A DNA stretch of 64,000 nucleotides from Clostridia bacterium (GCA_900772475.1 CAAHEI010000105.1:1-64000); one strand, 5' to 3'. Positions 7,656 to 16,128 are shown, counted from the stretch's first letter. The notes: a model not told the origin generated them from the letters alone. A program made the numbers and translations.

Positions 7656-8348
7656 TCAAATTTGTTTTATTATTCTATTTTTTGCAATATTAAAGTACTG
7701 AGAATCGAGTTCTATACCAACAAAACTGCGATTCAAATTTCTACACACTTCTCCGGTTACGCCAGTTCCCATACAAAGATCCAAGATAATCTCTTCTTCA
7801 TTTGAAAAGATTTTAACCAATCTTTCTATAAGTTTATATGGTTTTTGAGTGGGATGTTTATATAATTTTTTTTCTTCGCACCACGGTACAAGTGGACTTA
7901 TATCTGTCCAAACATTGCTTAATGCCCTATATTCACAACCATTTTTAATTCCAAGCCCACCAGTTTTCTTTTTTATTGTGCTTGGTATTTTATTAAAAGT
8001 ATAATTTTTACCCTTTGAATACCATAATATGTCTTCACGAGTTGACACTAAATGTTTCTTACCCCCACGCCCTTTTACTCTATCATAAATAATCCAATCT
8101 TGAAATATAAAAAGTTCATCCATAATTTGTTTTGTTTGACATACATTTGTATATCCTTGAAAAATGACCATGTTTCCATTTGGCTTTAAAATACGCTTAC
8201 ACTCTTTGAGTACTTTTCCAATATCAAAGCCCTTATCCCAACTACAAAAATTTATATTATATGGTGGGTCACAAATTATACAATCTATTGAATTGTCTGG
8301 AATGTCTTTTAGCAACTCAAAACAGTCACCTTGTTTTAATTCTATCAT
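7656..8348 (-). CDS. N6-adenine (N4/N6) DNA methyltransferase
   Basis: 230 aa. Catalytic motif IV IICDPPYNINF near residue 25 comes before the SAM motif I DLCMGTGVTGEV near residue 190, which is the beta-class (D21-type) order. HPTQKPYKLIERLVKIF is the usual bridge before motif I. Probably protects phage DNA from host restriction or marks replication. AAAGGG site. It ends 10 bp before the integrase promoter. Confidence 0.92.
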   Translation of the reverse strand: MIELKQGDCFELLKDIPDNSIDCIICDPPYNINFCSWDKGFDIGKVLKECKRILKPNGNMVIFQGYTNVCQTKQIMDELFIFQDWIIYDRVKGRGGKKHLVSTREDILWYSKGKNYTFNKIPSTIKKKTGGLGIKNGCEYRALSNVWTDISPLVPWCEEKKLYKHPTQKPYKLIERLVKIFSNEEEIILDLCMGTGVTGEVCRNLNRSFVGIELDSQYFNIAKNRIIKQI

Positions 8349-8359
8349 TTTTTACCCTT

Positions 8360-8704
8360 TTATTTTAATATTTTTATTTCTTTTCCATATATCTCTGCAA
8401 ACAATCTTGATTTGAGAGAAAATATTGCATCATTTTCAGTTGCATCACATTTGCAGTCAGCGACAACTAATTCTCCTGTTTTGCAATCGATATACACGAA
8501 GTCGGCGATATACTTCCGTTCTCTCCCCCATTTGCTTTTTTCTATCAAGACAAAAGGGACTTGTCTTTTTAAATCTTGGATAAGCCCCATTTCTTCTTGT
8601 CTTTTTAGTTTTAACCAAACTGAATGTTCTTTTTTGCTGTCAAACTTTCCATCTTTGGTTTTTACAATTATATTTTTATACTTGCCTGTTTTTTTCTTCT
8701 TCAT
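8360..8704 (-). CDS. PD-(D/E)XK-type phage endonuclease (DUF1064-like)
   Basis: 114 aa, basic N-terminus. DGKFDSKKEHSVWLKLKRQE, then ERKYIADFVYID and GELVVADCKCDA fit the DUF1064 / PD-(D/E)XK layout: E of KKEH, D of IADF, and the D-x-K of ADCKC as active-site residues. In phages these small nucleases are found among replication and recombination genes. The start overlaps the end of the 8676-8837 gene, so translation is coupled. Confidence 0.8.
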   Translation of the reverse strand: MKKKKTGKYKNIIVKTKDGKFDSKKEHSVWLKLKRQEEMGLIQDLKRQVPFVLIEKSKWGRERKYIADFVYIDCKTGELVVADCKCDATENDAIFSLKSRLFAEIYGKEIKILK

Positions 8705-8837
8705 TTCTTAGTTTCTCTGTAAGTTTAATGATTGTATATTTTTTAGTCATTTTACCATACAATGCAATTTCATCAATTATATGATTCCATAATTCGTTCA
8801 ATTCTTTTTCTAGTTCATCTATTTCTGGTTTATCCAT
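8676..8837 (-). CDS. Small helical protein
   Basis: 53 aa starting MDKPEIDELEKELNELWNH, with a GGGGG site 9 bases upstream, overlapping the nuclease gene by 29 bp at its end and the preceding gene by 19 bp at its start. Charged and helical. Too short for confident assignment. Confidence 0.6.
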   Translation of the reverse strand: MDKPEIDELEKELNELWNHIIDEIALYGKMTKKYTIIKLTEKLRNEEEKNRQV

Positions 8838-9175
8838 TTTGAAATACCCCCTTTAATTTCTTCTTCCGCTTTTGACAAATCATCGCTTGGTGTATAGCCC
8901 ATTATTTGATTGGATACTCGTTCTTTAACAATTAACTTATCGCAAAGTTGCAATGTGCCCAAACTTATATCCACTAAAACACTTTTATTTTTCTCCCCAA
9001 GCGAAAGCCCTTTCTCTTTCCTTTTTTGTGCTTTAAGTAGATTCTCTTGATATTTTTTATTTATACTGTCTACGCATTGAGAAATTTGTTCATCTTTGTC
9101 GTAATATTTTTCTTTAACTAACTCCAATAATTCTTCTTGTAATTTTTTTAATGATTTTTCTTTTTTCTTTTCCAT
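8819..9175 (-). CDS. Hypothetical helical protein
   Basis: 118 aa, a highly charged coiled-coil-like N-terminal two-thirds (MEKKKEKSLKKLQEELLELV) and a GYTPSDDLSKAEEEIKGG tail. GGGGGG site. It sits between the primase gene and the nuclease gene in the replication operon. No known domain. Confidence 0.65.
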   Translation of the reverse strand: MEKKKEKSLKKLQEELLELVKEKYYDKDEQISQCVDSINKKYQENLLKAQKRKEKGLSLGEKNKSVLVDISLGTLQLCDKLIVKERVSNQIMGYTPSDDLSKAEEEIKGGISKWINQK

Positions 9176-9186
9176 TTTTTACCCCC

Positions 9187-9828
9187 CTAAATAGTTATTT
9201 CTTTTTTGTAGATTTTTCTTAAAATTTCATTTGCATCCCCAATATTATATATATAATCCCATTCGCACTCGTTTCTATCAATATTGTTTATTTTATCATA
9301 TAGCCAATCTAATCTTTCAATTTCTTTCAATGCCTTGAAAAACCATGTATCAAGATTCCAATGTTCTTTTTGATATATGTTTTTTATTCTCGTTCTCAAC
9401 AAGATTTGTTCCCAATTCTTTATTTGGTTTAAAATCGTTGCAGATATTTGTTCTTTATACAAATCGAATATTGAATCAAGTTCTTGTTTTTTTTTCTTTT
9501 CTACAGATGCCTTAAACAATACATCTCTCTCGTCTTTGGATAATCTACTATCACACCCACACTCGAATTTTTGGTCTATCAACTTAACGGCTGTTGATAG
9601 CGAGCATTTTTCGATTTCTTGAACAAAAGCGAATATGTCCCAACTTTTACCGCAAGTGAAACAATGGAAAAATCCTTTTTTTATGCTACCGCTTGGTTTT
9701 TTGTCTTCACCATGAAATGGACAATGGTAATTTTGTGAGTGTTTATTTTTATAAATTCCATACGATTCCAGTACTTCTTTTATAGACACTTTCTCTTTAA
9801 TTCTTAGAATTTTTTGTTTCAGATTCAT
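9187..9828 (-). CDS. DNA primase, CHC2 zinc-finger domain protein
   Basis: 213 aa. CPFH (C36, H39) and CFTC (C56, C59) form the CHC2 zinc ribbon of DnaG-type primases, with GSIKKGFFHCFTCGKSWDIF and AVKLIDQKF as the usual context. There is no TOPRIM polymerase domain (the RNAP core of DnaG is absent), so it would recognise templates and need a partner for synthesis, or act as a truncated primase. It lies directly downstream of the helicase gene, consistent with a primosome unit. Confidence 0.88.
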   Translation of the reverse strand: MNLKQKILRIKEKVSIKEVLESYGIYKNKHSQNYHCPFHGEDKKPSGSIKKGFFHCFTCGKSWDIFAFVQEIEKCSLSTAVKLIDQKFECGCDSRLSKDERDVLFKASVEKKKKQELDSIFDLYKEQISATILNQIKNWEQILLRTRIKNIYQKEHWNLDTWFFKALKEIERLDWLYDKINNIDRNECEWDYIYNIGDANEILRKIYKKEITI

Positions 9829-9849
9829 TTTTTTTCGTTTCCTTTTATA

Positions 9850-10887
9850 TTAGAAAGGCAGAGAGCCATCATCTTTAATTGGTATCAATATTGGATTTTC
9901 AGTATCGAACGTTTCGTCAAATGTTGATTGTTGTTTTGGTATAATTACATTAACTTTATCAGTTTCTTCTTTTGTCTCATCTATTTTTTTACAATCATAA
10001 TATATGTTAAGCCTTTTGTTAAATTTTAAAATTGAAAAACCCAACTTGCGTCCTTTTGTCTTTGCTACATGTACTAAACAATCAGCATCATCTAAATTAT
10101 AATTGTTTAATTCAATCAGTTTTTTCAATGCTTTATATTCTTTTGTAGAGTGGTCTACTTTATCCATACGAACAATAATTAATACATTTTTTGCGATGTT
10201 TACTAAAGAACCAGTACCTTTAATATCATTCATATCTGGCAAAATAACATCTCTTGGCATTTTTCTAATATGATGAACCAAGAATATATGTACTTTATTG
10301 TTTATTGCATAATCTCTTATCTTTATAACACTATTTTTCAGTTCTACATTTTCATTATCAGTCGCAAAATCAAATTGTTCGCAATTGTCTAATACAAATA
10401 TCTTACATCCATACTTCGTTCTTGCTTCTTCGAATCCTTGTAAAATATCTTCAACCCTTGCACTTGCTTTTGTGTTATACAAAAATAATTTGCCGGAAAA
10501 TCTTTCATATGCTTTTTGCCAAGTTTCGTCATCAAGCATATACTCTCCACAATTTGTTTCTTTGCCATTTACGGTGTATGCTTTATAATAAATTCCACTA
10601 CTCTCATCTGCTCTCAATGATTGTTTAAATATCCTGTCTTGACTTTCATATGGTGAATCTTCTCCAAAAAAACAGCAACATTTGTATCCTTGTTTAATTA
10701 CATCACAAATAATTTGACTTGTGAAAGTTGATTTTCCATTGTCGCTCCCTGAGGTAATAAGCGTTAAATTGTTGCGGTCAAAACAAATCCCATTTACCAA
10801 ATAATTTATTTGAGAGAATGGGAACATTGCTCTTTCGGAAAGTTCTTTTTGTCTAGGCACAAGTCCTATATCATAAATTTTTTCCAT
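9850..10887 (-). CDS. DnaB/T7 gp4-like replicative helicase (RecA fold)
   Basis: 345 aa. Walker A TSGSDNGKSTFT (residues 46-54), Walker B KIFVLDNCEQFDF, and HIFLVHHIRKMP as the following strand motif, then DIKGTGSLVNIAKNVLII. This is the C-terminal RecA-like ATPase of DnaB/Twinkle helicases without the N-terminal collar domain. It forms hexamers that unwind DNA in the family. Its position between a DnaD-like gene and the CHC2 primase gene supports a replisome role. Confidence 0.88.
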   Translation of the reverse strand: MEKIYDIGLVPRQKELSERAMFPFSQINYLVNGICFDRNNLTLITSGSDNGKSTFTSQIICDVIKQGYKCCCFFGEDSPYESQDRIFKQSLRADESSGIYYKAYTVNGKETNCGEYMLDDETWQKAYERFSGKLFLYNTKASARVEDILQGFEEARTKYGCKIFVLDNCEQFDFATDNENVELKNSVIKIRDYAINNKVHIFLVHHIRKMPRDVILPDMNDIKGTGSLVNIAKNVLIIVRMDKVDHSTKEYKALKKLIELNNYNLDDADCLVHVAKTKGRKLGFSILKFNKRLNIYYDCKKIDETKEETDKVNVIIPKQQSTFDETFDTENPILIPIKDDGSLPF

Positions 10888-10890
10888 AAT

Positions 10891-11004
10891 TTATATTTCC
10901 CTTTTAAATGCCCCTATTTTAAAGTTTTGCATTTGCTTGAATGATTTATCAAGAAAAACCATTTCGTTGAAAATTGGGGCGTTTCTGTAAGCCTGGTAAT
11001 GCAT
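10891..11004 (-). CDS. Very small ORF coupled to upstream gene
   Basis: 37 aa (MHYQAYRNAPIFNEMVF...). Its ATG overlaps the upstream stop as TAATG and lies in the perfect palindrome GTAATGCATTAC (10996-11007). It fills the gap to the helicase gene, whose ribosome-binding site is inside its last codons. Translational coupling makes it plausible, but it could be just a coupling leader. Confidence 0.45.
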   Translation of the reverse strand: MHYQAYRNAPIFNEMVFLDKSFKQMQNFKIGAFKREI

Positions 11005-11537
11005 TACAAATATCTTTTCGAATTGCAAAACGTTGAGAAGTGCATAATAAACTGTTCTTCAGTGTCATTATTTTGACAGTATTCCACATACTTATCAATT
11101 CTCTTTAAAACAAATTCACAATATTGACTAAGTAGACTGAGTTTTTGTTCACTCACTAATTTATTAAAAGCCTTCTCGCCTTCTGCCTTCCCAATTTTTC
11201 TTGGATAGTGGCTCCAACAAATACTAAAATATTGATCTAATTTTGCTTTGACAATGAATGCATCAAATTTTTTTCCGCCACTTAAGAGTATAGTTTTAAT
11301 TTTTGTATTTGCCTTTTTGTTTAATCTTTCTTTTATATAATTTAATTCATTTTGTGTTATACATTGTTGGGTTTGTAATTTATCAACGATTAGTTGTTCC
11401 TCGGGTGTGTAATCTTCGGCTGTTAAGCGTTTTTCAAACATAGACTTGTCAATCTTTTCATTATCCAAGATATCTGCAATGATATCAATGATTTCAGTCT
11501 TGGTCATTTTGTTTAATTCTTCTATAATATTTTTCAT
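11004..11537 (-). CDS. Replisome-organiser-like phage protein
   Basis: 177 aa from the ATG at 11537 after AAAGGGGATAGA; the longer frame to 11579 lacks a site. ICWSHYPRKIGKAEGEKAFNKL matches the Y-P-R-K-x-G-K motif common at the C-terminal domain of phage DnaD/replication-initiation proteins. It is the first gene after an AT-rich repeat region and upstream of helicase and primase, as helicase loaders or organisers usually are. Function inferred. Confidence 0.65.
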   Translation of the reverse strand: MKNIIEELNKMTKTEIIDIIADILDNEKIDKSMFEKRLTAEDYTPEEQLIVDKLQTQQCITQNELNYIKERLNKKANTKIKTILLSGGKKFDAFIVKAKLDQYFSICWSHYPRKIGKAEGEKAFNKLVSEQKLSLLSQYCEFVLKRIDKYVEYCQNNDTEEQFIMHFSTFCNSKRYL

Positions 11538-11579
11538 TCTATCCCCTTTATAATATATTTTTATTATATATACATACAT

Positions 11580-11837
11580 TGTGCGTGTATTTTATATATT
11601 AAAATTATTATTTTATATTTATATTTTTTATTATATACTTAGTATGAGTTTTTGATATTAAAATATATTATATCTTTCTTTCAAGGTAAAAGAGTACTTT
11701 ATATTTTAGTTAAACTTTAGATAGAATAGTACACTTTATATTATAACTTACTAATCATATCATATCATATCATATCGGTACGGTTGGTACAATTTGTATA
11801 CATTTGTATTTTTAGTATACAACGGTATACATTTGTA
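11580..11837. other. AT-rich repeat region, possible replication origin
   Basis: 258 bp without a gene. It contains a nearly pure A/T stretch (11580-11760), four-plus tandem copies of the pentamer CATAT (11754-11776), and repeated GTATAC boxes: GTATACATTTGTAT at 11797 and 11825 flanking another GTATAC at ~11815. Tandem iteron-like repeats next to an AT-rich unwinding-type region and upstream of replication genes are typical of phage origins. No promoter is clear. Confidence 0.4.
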
Positions 11838-12104
11838 TTATTTTTTTAGATGTTTTTCTCGTTCCCATCTATCTATAACTTTTTGTCTATTTTTTTCACA
11901 TTTTTCTATATATTTATTCCTATTTTCAATAATGTCGGGAATAATCATGTCAAATGCAAGTTGTTCACGGTCAGTTAGTGTTATGATTTCACCATCTCGG
12001 TCATAATATACTATTGCTGTTATAATATTTCTGAATTCTTGGTCGGTGAAATTTTTTAATTTTTCCAAATAGGAGTAGTTAAATACAAAGCTATTTTTAT
12101 CCAT
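11838..12104 (-). CDS. DUF6291-like phage protein
   Basis: 88 aa. FVFNYSYLEKLKNFTDQEF, AFDMIIPDI and NKYIEKCEKNRQKVIDRW follow the pattern of the small DUF6291-type proteins that precede replication genes in many Firmicutes phages. Basic C-terminus. GGGGGTGAAGA site; overlaps the next upstream gene. Molecular role unknown. Confidence 0.65.
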   Translation of the reverse strand: MDKNSFVFNYSYLEKLKNFTDQEFRNIITAIVYYDRDGEIITLTDREQLAFDMIIPDIIENRNKYIEKCEKNRQKVIDRWEREKHLKK

Positions 12105-12276
12105 TCTTCACCCCCAAATTTTTGAGAGTATATTCAACAATTCCATTTGGCAAATACTTTTCACTGTTATGTGAACAAATGTAAACCTTGTCTTTTGTGT
12201 ATACTATTGTGGCGTCACTTTTATATTTTATTTTTGTTATTTCTTCTATGCAAAATCTTTTTTTTATTATTTCCAT
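12097..12276 (-). CDS. Small hypothetical protein
   Basis: 59 aa (MEIIKKRFCIEEITKIKYK...), AAGGAACGATATGAA before the ATG at 12276, overlapping the next gene start by 8 bp. Beta-rich pattern (ATIVYTKDKVYICSH). Unknown. Confidence 0.6.
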   Translation of the reverse strand: MEIIKKRFCIEEITKIKYKSDATIVYTKDKVYICSHNSEKYLPNGIVEYTLKNLGVKNG

Positions 12277-12295
12277 TTCATATCGTTCCTTTTTT

Positions 12296-12454
12296 TTAAT
12301 TGTTATTATTTTTAATCCGTTCTATTTCTTCTTCTGTTATACGAACAAATCTTTTGTTCACTTGAACGACATTAACAATTCCGTTTTTCTTCCATTTATT
12401 GAAAGTTTTTGGTGTTATGCGGAATATCTCACAAAATTCTTTTATTGTTTTCAA
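12296..12454 (-). CDS. Excisionase/MerR-like small DNA-binding protein
   Basis: 52 aa with a TTG start (12454) after a strong GGGGG site. TIKEFCEIFRITPKTFNKWKKNG plus VNKRFVRITEEEIERI is the compact winged HTH of phage excisionase or MerR-like (HTH_17) proteins. It is the first gene after a good promoter (12489-12517). Could be the Xis for the integrase or a regulator of the replication genes. Confidence 0.7.
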   Translation of the reverse strand: MKTIKEFCEIFRITPKTFNKWKKNGIVNVVQVNKRFVRITEEEIERIKNNNN

Positions 12455-12488
12455 ATTTAGCCCCCTTCTAAATAAATTTTACTAACAT

Positions 12489-12517
12489 ATACTAACACAT
12501 AATAACAATTAAGTCAA
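12489..12517 (-). promoter_or_regulatory. Promoter for replication operon, leftward
   Basis: Minus strand TTGACT (complement of 12512-12517), 17-bp spacer ending TGTGT, TAGTAT (complement of 12489-12494). It lies 35 bp upstream of the HTH gene at 12454. Confidence 0.7.
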
Positions 12518-12539
12518 ATGAATTGCGTGAGTTTTAAAG

Positions 12540-13019
12540 TTAATTTTCCAAATCTTCTTCCAAATTTAGATTGATTTCTGTTATGTCAATTTGCCCATTG
12601 ATGAAGTTTTGCATAATTTCAAACCCTTTTTGCCTTGAAAGAATAGCCAAAGCACGCTTTTTATTTTCATTCATTGGTTGCTCAATTTCTTTTAGGTTGT
12701 CACAAATGTAATAACCCGCAGAAGTAGAACTTGAAAGAATTGGTAATCCATTTCTCATCAAGATTCTCACTGATCGTCTTATTGGTCGGTCGTCTGGAAG
12801 TTTTTGTTCATGAGTTTCTTTGTCATAACTCCACTGCATTAGCCCTTTAGTTATGAGATGTCGTATTATGCTTTCTTTGGTGACATATTTTGTGCGCACT
12901 TGCCCTGTTATATAATTTTGGAATTGCTTACATAAAATATAAAATATTTCTTGCTCAAATTTTTGTGGAATGCTGTTATAGATTTTTTTTAGTTTGGTTA
13001 GATACTCATTCATTGTCAT
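12540..13019 (-). CDS. Winged-helix-like phage DNA-binding protein
   Basis: 159 aa from the ATG at 13019 (a TTG at 13028 is possible, with a tight GGGGG spacing). YVTKESIIRHLITKG, RPIRRSVRILMRNGLPILSSSTSAGYYI is the winged-helix pattern seen in phage proteins annotated as HTH or DnaD-like, where a recognition helix is followed by a Ser-rich wing. It overlaps the upstream gene. Probably binds DNA in replication control. Confidence 0.65.
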   Translation of the reverse strand: MTMNEYLTKLKKIYNSIPQKFEQEIFYILCKQFQNYITGQVRTKYVTKESIIRHLITKGLMQWSYDKETHEQKLPDDRPIRRSVRILMRNGLPILSSSTSAGYYICDNLKEIEQPMNENKKRALAILSRQKGFEIMQNFINGQIDITEINLNLEEDLEN

Positions 13020-13530
13020 TTTCTTCAATTTCCCCCTTTGCTTTTAAATATTTTTTGTGAAGTAGGTCAAATAGGCAACCAACTATTTCATGCTCCTTGC
13101 ATTCAAGTCTTTTTGCAAGAAGTTTTATTTGTGGTCGACACATATCTTTAATATTGACGTAAAGATAACCATCTTGTGCTACATATTTTGTCATTTTAGA
13201 CTTTGATTCACAATAATCTTTGTTTGCTTTATTCATTGATGCAATTCTTTTGTAAAGGCAATTCATTCGGGATGGTGTAGACAAATCTATTTGGTATCCG
13301 CTTTTTCGAGATGGTCTGCCTCTTCTTTCTACACTGAAAGCTTTTTCGACATCGGCTTTTTTGACTGCATATCCTCTTGGTGTCTTTATTTTTTCAATAT
13401 GGCATTCGTCAGTTATTGGAAGTGTTGTATAATATCTTAACTTACACATATTGTTTGTGTCCAATTCACACAACACAATCAATTCGTTGTAATTCGTGTC
13501 ATCATTTTCTTTTGGTTTAATTTTTGGCAT
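13006..13530 (-). CDS. Hypothetical protein, DNA-binding-like
   Basis: 174 aa. The basic stretch SVERRGRPSRKSGYQIDLST resembles an AT-hook-like segment (RGRPSRK), useful in an AT-rich genome. The rest (YLYVNIKDMCRPQIKLLAKRLE) has no recognised domain. AAAGGACT site; overlaps both neighbours, so tightly coupled. Function unknown. Confidence 0.65.
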   Translation of the reverse strand: MPKIKPKENDDTNYNELIVLCELDTNNMCKLRYYTTLPITDECHIEKIKTPRGYAVKKADVEKAFSVERRGRPSRKSGYQIDLSTPSRMNCLYKRIASMNKANKDYCESKSKMTKYVAQDGYLYVNIKDMCRPQIKLLAKRLECKEHEIVGCLFDLLHKKYLKAKGEIEENDNE

Positions 13531-13741
13531 TTTCTTTTAGTCCTTTTATTATTTTTTTTAGTTTTTTATTTTCGTTATGAAGTTCTTGTAATTGTTCACA
13601 CATATCATTATATTCTTCATAAATTTTTCCAATTATTATTTCAAAAGTTTGGCTTTGTTGTTTCGTCAAAGATTCCAAAAACTCATTTTCCAACTTTTCT
13701 TCCCGTTCTTCTTTTGTTGGGAAGTTTATTATATTATCCAT
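13517..13741 (-). CDS. Coiled-coil small protein
   Basis: 74 aa. The C-terminal half (IYEEYNDMCEQLQELHNENKKLKKII) is a clear leucine-zipper-like coiled coil. AAAAGGAG site. It overlaps the next gene. Unknown. Confidence 0.65.
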   Translation of the reverse strand: MDNIINFPTKEEREEKLENEFLESLTKQQSQTFEIIIGKIYEEYNDMCEQLQELHNENKKLKKIIKGLKENAKN

Positions 13742-13754
13742 ACTGCTGCTCCTT

Positions 13755-14132
13755 TTAAATTCGTCTTTTATTTTTCTTTTGTGTTTTTCTTGTCGATGTT
13801 TTTTTTATATTTCCCTTAAAATTTTTGCCAAAAAACGCCATTACAAATTTTTCACTAGGCGGTATATCATTTCGGGATGGTGCTTTGACTGTCACTAAAA
13901 CATAGCCATTGTCTGCTTTTTCAATAACTAAACATTCACCAGTATTGATTGCAATATTTATAGCTTTGTCACAATTTATCCATGCAAGATATGGATGTCT
14001 TATATGTTTTTTGATTACTTCTATATCTTCGGTATTGAGCCTTTCTTTCATTCGTTCTTTTGCGTGGTCTGTTAAAATTAAATGGTCGGTAATTTCTTTT
14101 AATTGCATTTGCGTCAAAATAAAGTTTTGCAT
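13755..14132 (-). CDS. RelE/DUF4258-like protein
   Basis: 125 aa. LTDHAKERMKERLNTEDIEVIKKHI and ECLVIEKADNGYVLVTVKAP match the H-A-x-x-R-M-x-x-R pattern of DUF4258/RelE-fold small proteins, followed by a Lys/Arg-rich tail (NIKKTSTRKTQKKNKRRI). It could be an RNA-targeting toxin-like fold used by the phage, but no antitoxin partner is recognised next to it. Confidence 0.55.
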   Translation of the reverse strand: MQNFILTQMQLKEITDHLILTDHAKERMKERLNTEDIEVIKKHIRHPYLAWINCDKAINIAINTGECLVIEKADNGYVLVTVKAPSRNDIPPSEKFVMAFFGKNFKGNIKKTSTRKTQKKNKRRI

Positions 14133-14148
14133 TTTATCACCACCATGA

Positions 14149-14496
14149 TTATAAATTCCAAACGATTTTGTCGTAGGTGTTTGAATAATCGGTTTCGTAT
14201 TTGCCTTTAAACTCCAAATAAGAATCGAATTCTGTTATAGTTTGCAAAACTGCCTTTACTGCTGAGTAAACACTAACATTACTCTCACACTCCATATAGA
14301 AGTCATAAATTATTTCAATCAATTCTTCTTGTTGCTCAGTTGTTAAATTAAAATTAAACTCTAAATAATCATTGTCTAAAAGTCCGTCAAGTTCGTTTGC
14401 GATTTCCATTTCGGTAAAAATTTCATAATCTCTTTTGTTAAATTCTTTTTCAAGTTCTTTTGCTAATTCGTTTCTTTTTGCTAAATATTTATTCAT
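14149..14496 (-). CDS. Hypothetical acidic protein
   Basis: 115 aa, acidic and helical (MNKYLAKRNELAKELEKEF, LTTEQQEELIEIIYDFYM). AAAGGAG site. One of the run of small early genes of unknown function. Confidence 0.65.
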   Translation of the reverse strand: MNKYLAKRNELAKELEKEFNKRDYEIFTEMEIANELDGLLDNDYLEFNFNLTTEQQEELIEIIYDFYMECESNVSVYSAVKAVLQTITEFDSYLEFKGKYETDYSNTYDKIVWNL

Positions 14497-14512
14497 TTTT
14501 ATTTTTTCTCCT

Positions 14513-14773
14513 TTATTTTATAGTCGTTATAAATTTTATGTTTGAAAAGTATTTTTGATAATTGTTTACAAAATCTTCTGTAAGACATAATTTTCTTAAT
14601 TCTTTGTATTTGTTTTTGTCAATAAGTACATTGTCATCAACTATCATTAAAATACATTCATTCATTTTGTCCATAGTCATTGATATGCTTTTTTTATAAA
14701 GTTTTAATTGTTTATTCTCTATTGCTGATATTCTGCTGTTATATTGTGTTGGTGTTATAATAATTTCTTTCAT
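14513..14773 (-). CDS. Hypothetical protein
   Basis: 86 aa (MKEIIITPTQYNSRISAIEN...). AAAGGAT site. Its first 13 codons contain TATAACAC and TATAACAG, the latter a copy of the repeated early-region octamer. No known domain. Confidence 0.65.
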   Translation of the reverse strand: MKEIIITPTQYNSRISAIENKQLKLYKKSISMTMDKMNECILMIVDDNVLIDKNKYKELRKLCLTEDFVNNYQKYFSNIKFITTIK

Positions 14774-14786
14774 TTTGTTTTATCCT

Positions 14787-15083
14787 TTATTTCCAATATG
14801 CTTTTATTCTATTCATTGTTTGTTTTTCAAATGCACCTAAACATCTATTGTTTGCAAATGTTTCGCACCAAATATAGTTTATTAATTCATCAATTACAGC
14901 CCCCACTGAATTAAGCCGTGTGCCAATTTCTTGACCTTCCACAACCAGTCTTTCCTTTTCGTCATTCAAAATATAATCATAGTCTGTTATACCGAATACT
15001 TCACAGATAGGTTTAATTGCTTCCAAAATTGTTTCTCTTTTGGTTTTGTCTTTTGTTTCGTGTATTAAATAAAAATTTTTCAT
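14787..15083 (-). CDS. Hypothetical protein
   Basis: 98 aa (MKNFYLIHETKDKTKRETIL...). Mixed alpha/beta; FGITDYDYILNDEKERLVVEGQ then helical. AGGAG site. No known domain. Confidence 0.65.
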   Translation of the reverse strand: MKNFYLIHETKDKTKRETILEAIKPICEVFGITDYDYILNDEKERLVVEGQEIGTRLNSVGAVIDELINYIWCETFANNRCLGAFEKQTMNRIKAYWK

Positions 15084-15110
15084 AATCTAACTCCTGCTAT
15101 TTATTATTTT

Positions 15111-15383
15111 TTAATGTGTATGTAATTTATAAATTTTGTTTTGGTTTTTATCTATTATTGTTATGGTTCCTATGCCTTTTGCTATTTCATAGTGATAACC
15201 ACCACAATATGATTTTTCGCTATAACTTCCACAATTAAATTCTTTTGTTGTGAAAATGTCGTGTTCCAAGTCTAAACAATAATTCACAATATCTTGCTTT
15301 TTATATTCATTAAATTTGCTTGAAGTCCATTTTAAAATTTTGTTTAAATTAGTTTGTGTAAGTTTTAATGTTACGATTTCCAT
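15111..15383 (-). CDS. Hypothetical protein
   Basis: 90 aa (MEIVTLKLTQTNLNKILKW...). A Cys/Gly/Tyr-rich segment (CGSYSEKSYCGGYHYEIAKG) suggests a beta hairpin, perhaps metal-binding. AAAGGA site. Unknown. Confidence 0.65.
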   Translation of the reverse strand: MEIVTLKLTQTNLNKILKWTSSKFNEYKKQDIVNYCLDLEHDIFTTKEFNCGSYSEKSYCGGYHYEIAKGIGTITIIDKNQNKIYKLHTH

Positions 15384-15387
15384 ATTT

Positions 15388-15687
15388 TTATTCCTTTTCT
15401 CTCTCTAAACTTTTTAACATATTTGTATATAATTCCACTTTGCCAAAAATTTTTTGTTCTTCTTGTGTTTTAAAATATTTTTTATTTATTTCAATAAGCA
15501 CATTTAGTCTGTCTTTAATTTGTTCTAGTGTTAAACAACTTTGATTGACAGGGAAGTAATAAAAATTATAAAAATCTCGCCATAGCCCAAAAGAATAATG
15601 TTTTGTTTCGCAATTTTTAACGATACAATATTCTCCGTTATCAAATAAAACTTCGAATTTTTCATTTTTTCTATTTACAATTTTCAT
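15388..15687 (-). CDS. Hypothetical protein
   Basis: 99 aa (MKIVNRKNEKFEVLFDNGEY...). N-terminal beta strands with aromatic residues (SFGLWRDFYNFYYFPVN), C-terminal helix. AAAAGGAG site, 4 bp from the next gene. Unknown. Confidence 0.65.
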   Translation of the reverse strand: MKIVNRKNEKFEVLFDNGEYCIVKNCETKHYSFGLWRDFYNFYYFPVNQSCLTLEQIKDRLNVLIEINKKYFKTQEEQKIFGKVELYTNMLKSLEREKE

Positions 15688-15700
15688 AATTTTTCTCCTT

Positions 15701-16123
15701 TTATATATTTAAGAAGAAGTACCACTTGCCAATTTTATTTATGCAATATTCTTCCATAAGGTCTTTTTCATTTTTTGTTTTAATATCATTTTCAAGTTTT
15801 TCAAAATCTTCATCTGTTTCGCAAGTTGTTTCAAAAGTACTGCATATTGTATTTTCTAAACTTTCACTACAATCATAACTATCAACCAACAACTTGTTTT
15901 CTATAAAATCTTCTATATCAGTTGCTTTTAAATAATCTGCAAGTATGTTATAGTATTCTTGCTCTGTTATACTTTCAGTGCTAATATAGTCCAAGTAGTT
16001 GCCTAACTCATCATAAATTTTACTTCTGTTTTCTTCTTCGTTTGTTTCGCTTTGATATGGTTCTACATAAATTGTTCCCCAACCCAAGTTTAATTTTTTT
16101 AATTGTCTATTTGTTTGTTTCAT
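15701..16123 (-). CDS. Hypothetical acidic protein, paralogue pair
   Basis: 140 aa, strongly acidic. Its C-terminus EEYCINKIGKWYFF resembles that of the next upstream gene (EFCENYGIFKIGNMYF), suggesting the two share a C-terminal module and arose by duplication. TAGGAG site. Function unknown; acidity could indicate DNA mimicry, which is speculative. Confidence 0.65.
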   Translation of the reverse strand: MKQTNRQLKKLNLGWGTIYVEPYQSETNEEENRSKIYDELGNYLDYISTESITEQEYYNILADYLKATDIEDFIENKLLVDSYDCSESLENTICSTFETTCETDEDFEKLENDIKTKNEKDLMEEYCINKIGKWYFFLNI

Positions 16124-16128
16124 AATCT

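Noticed and set aside
11754..11776. CRISPR-like repeat array
   Set aside because: Only pentamer tandem repeats without spacers; no CRISPR array is seen anywhere in the window.
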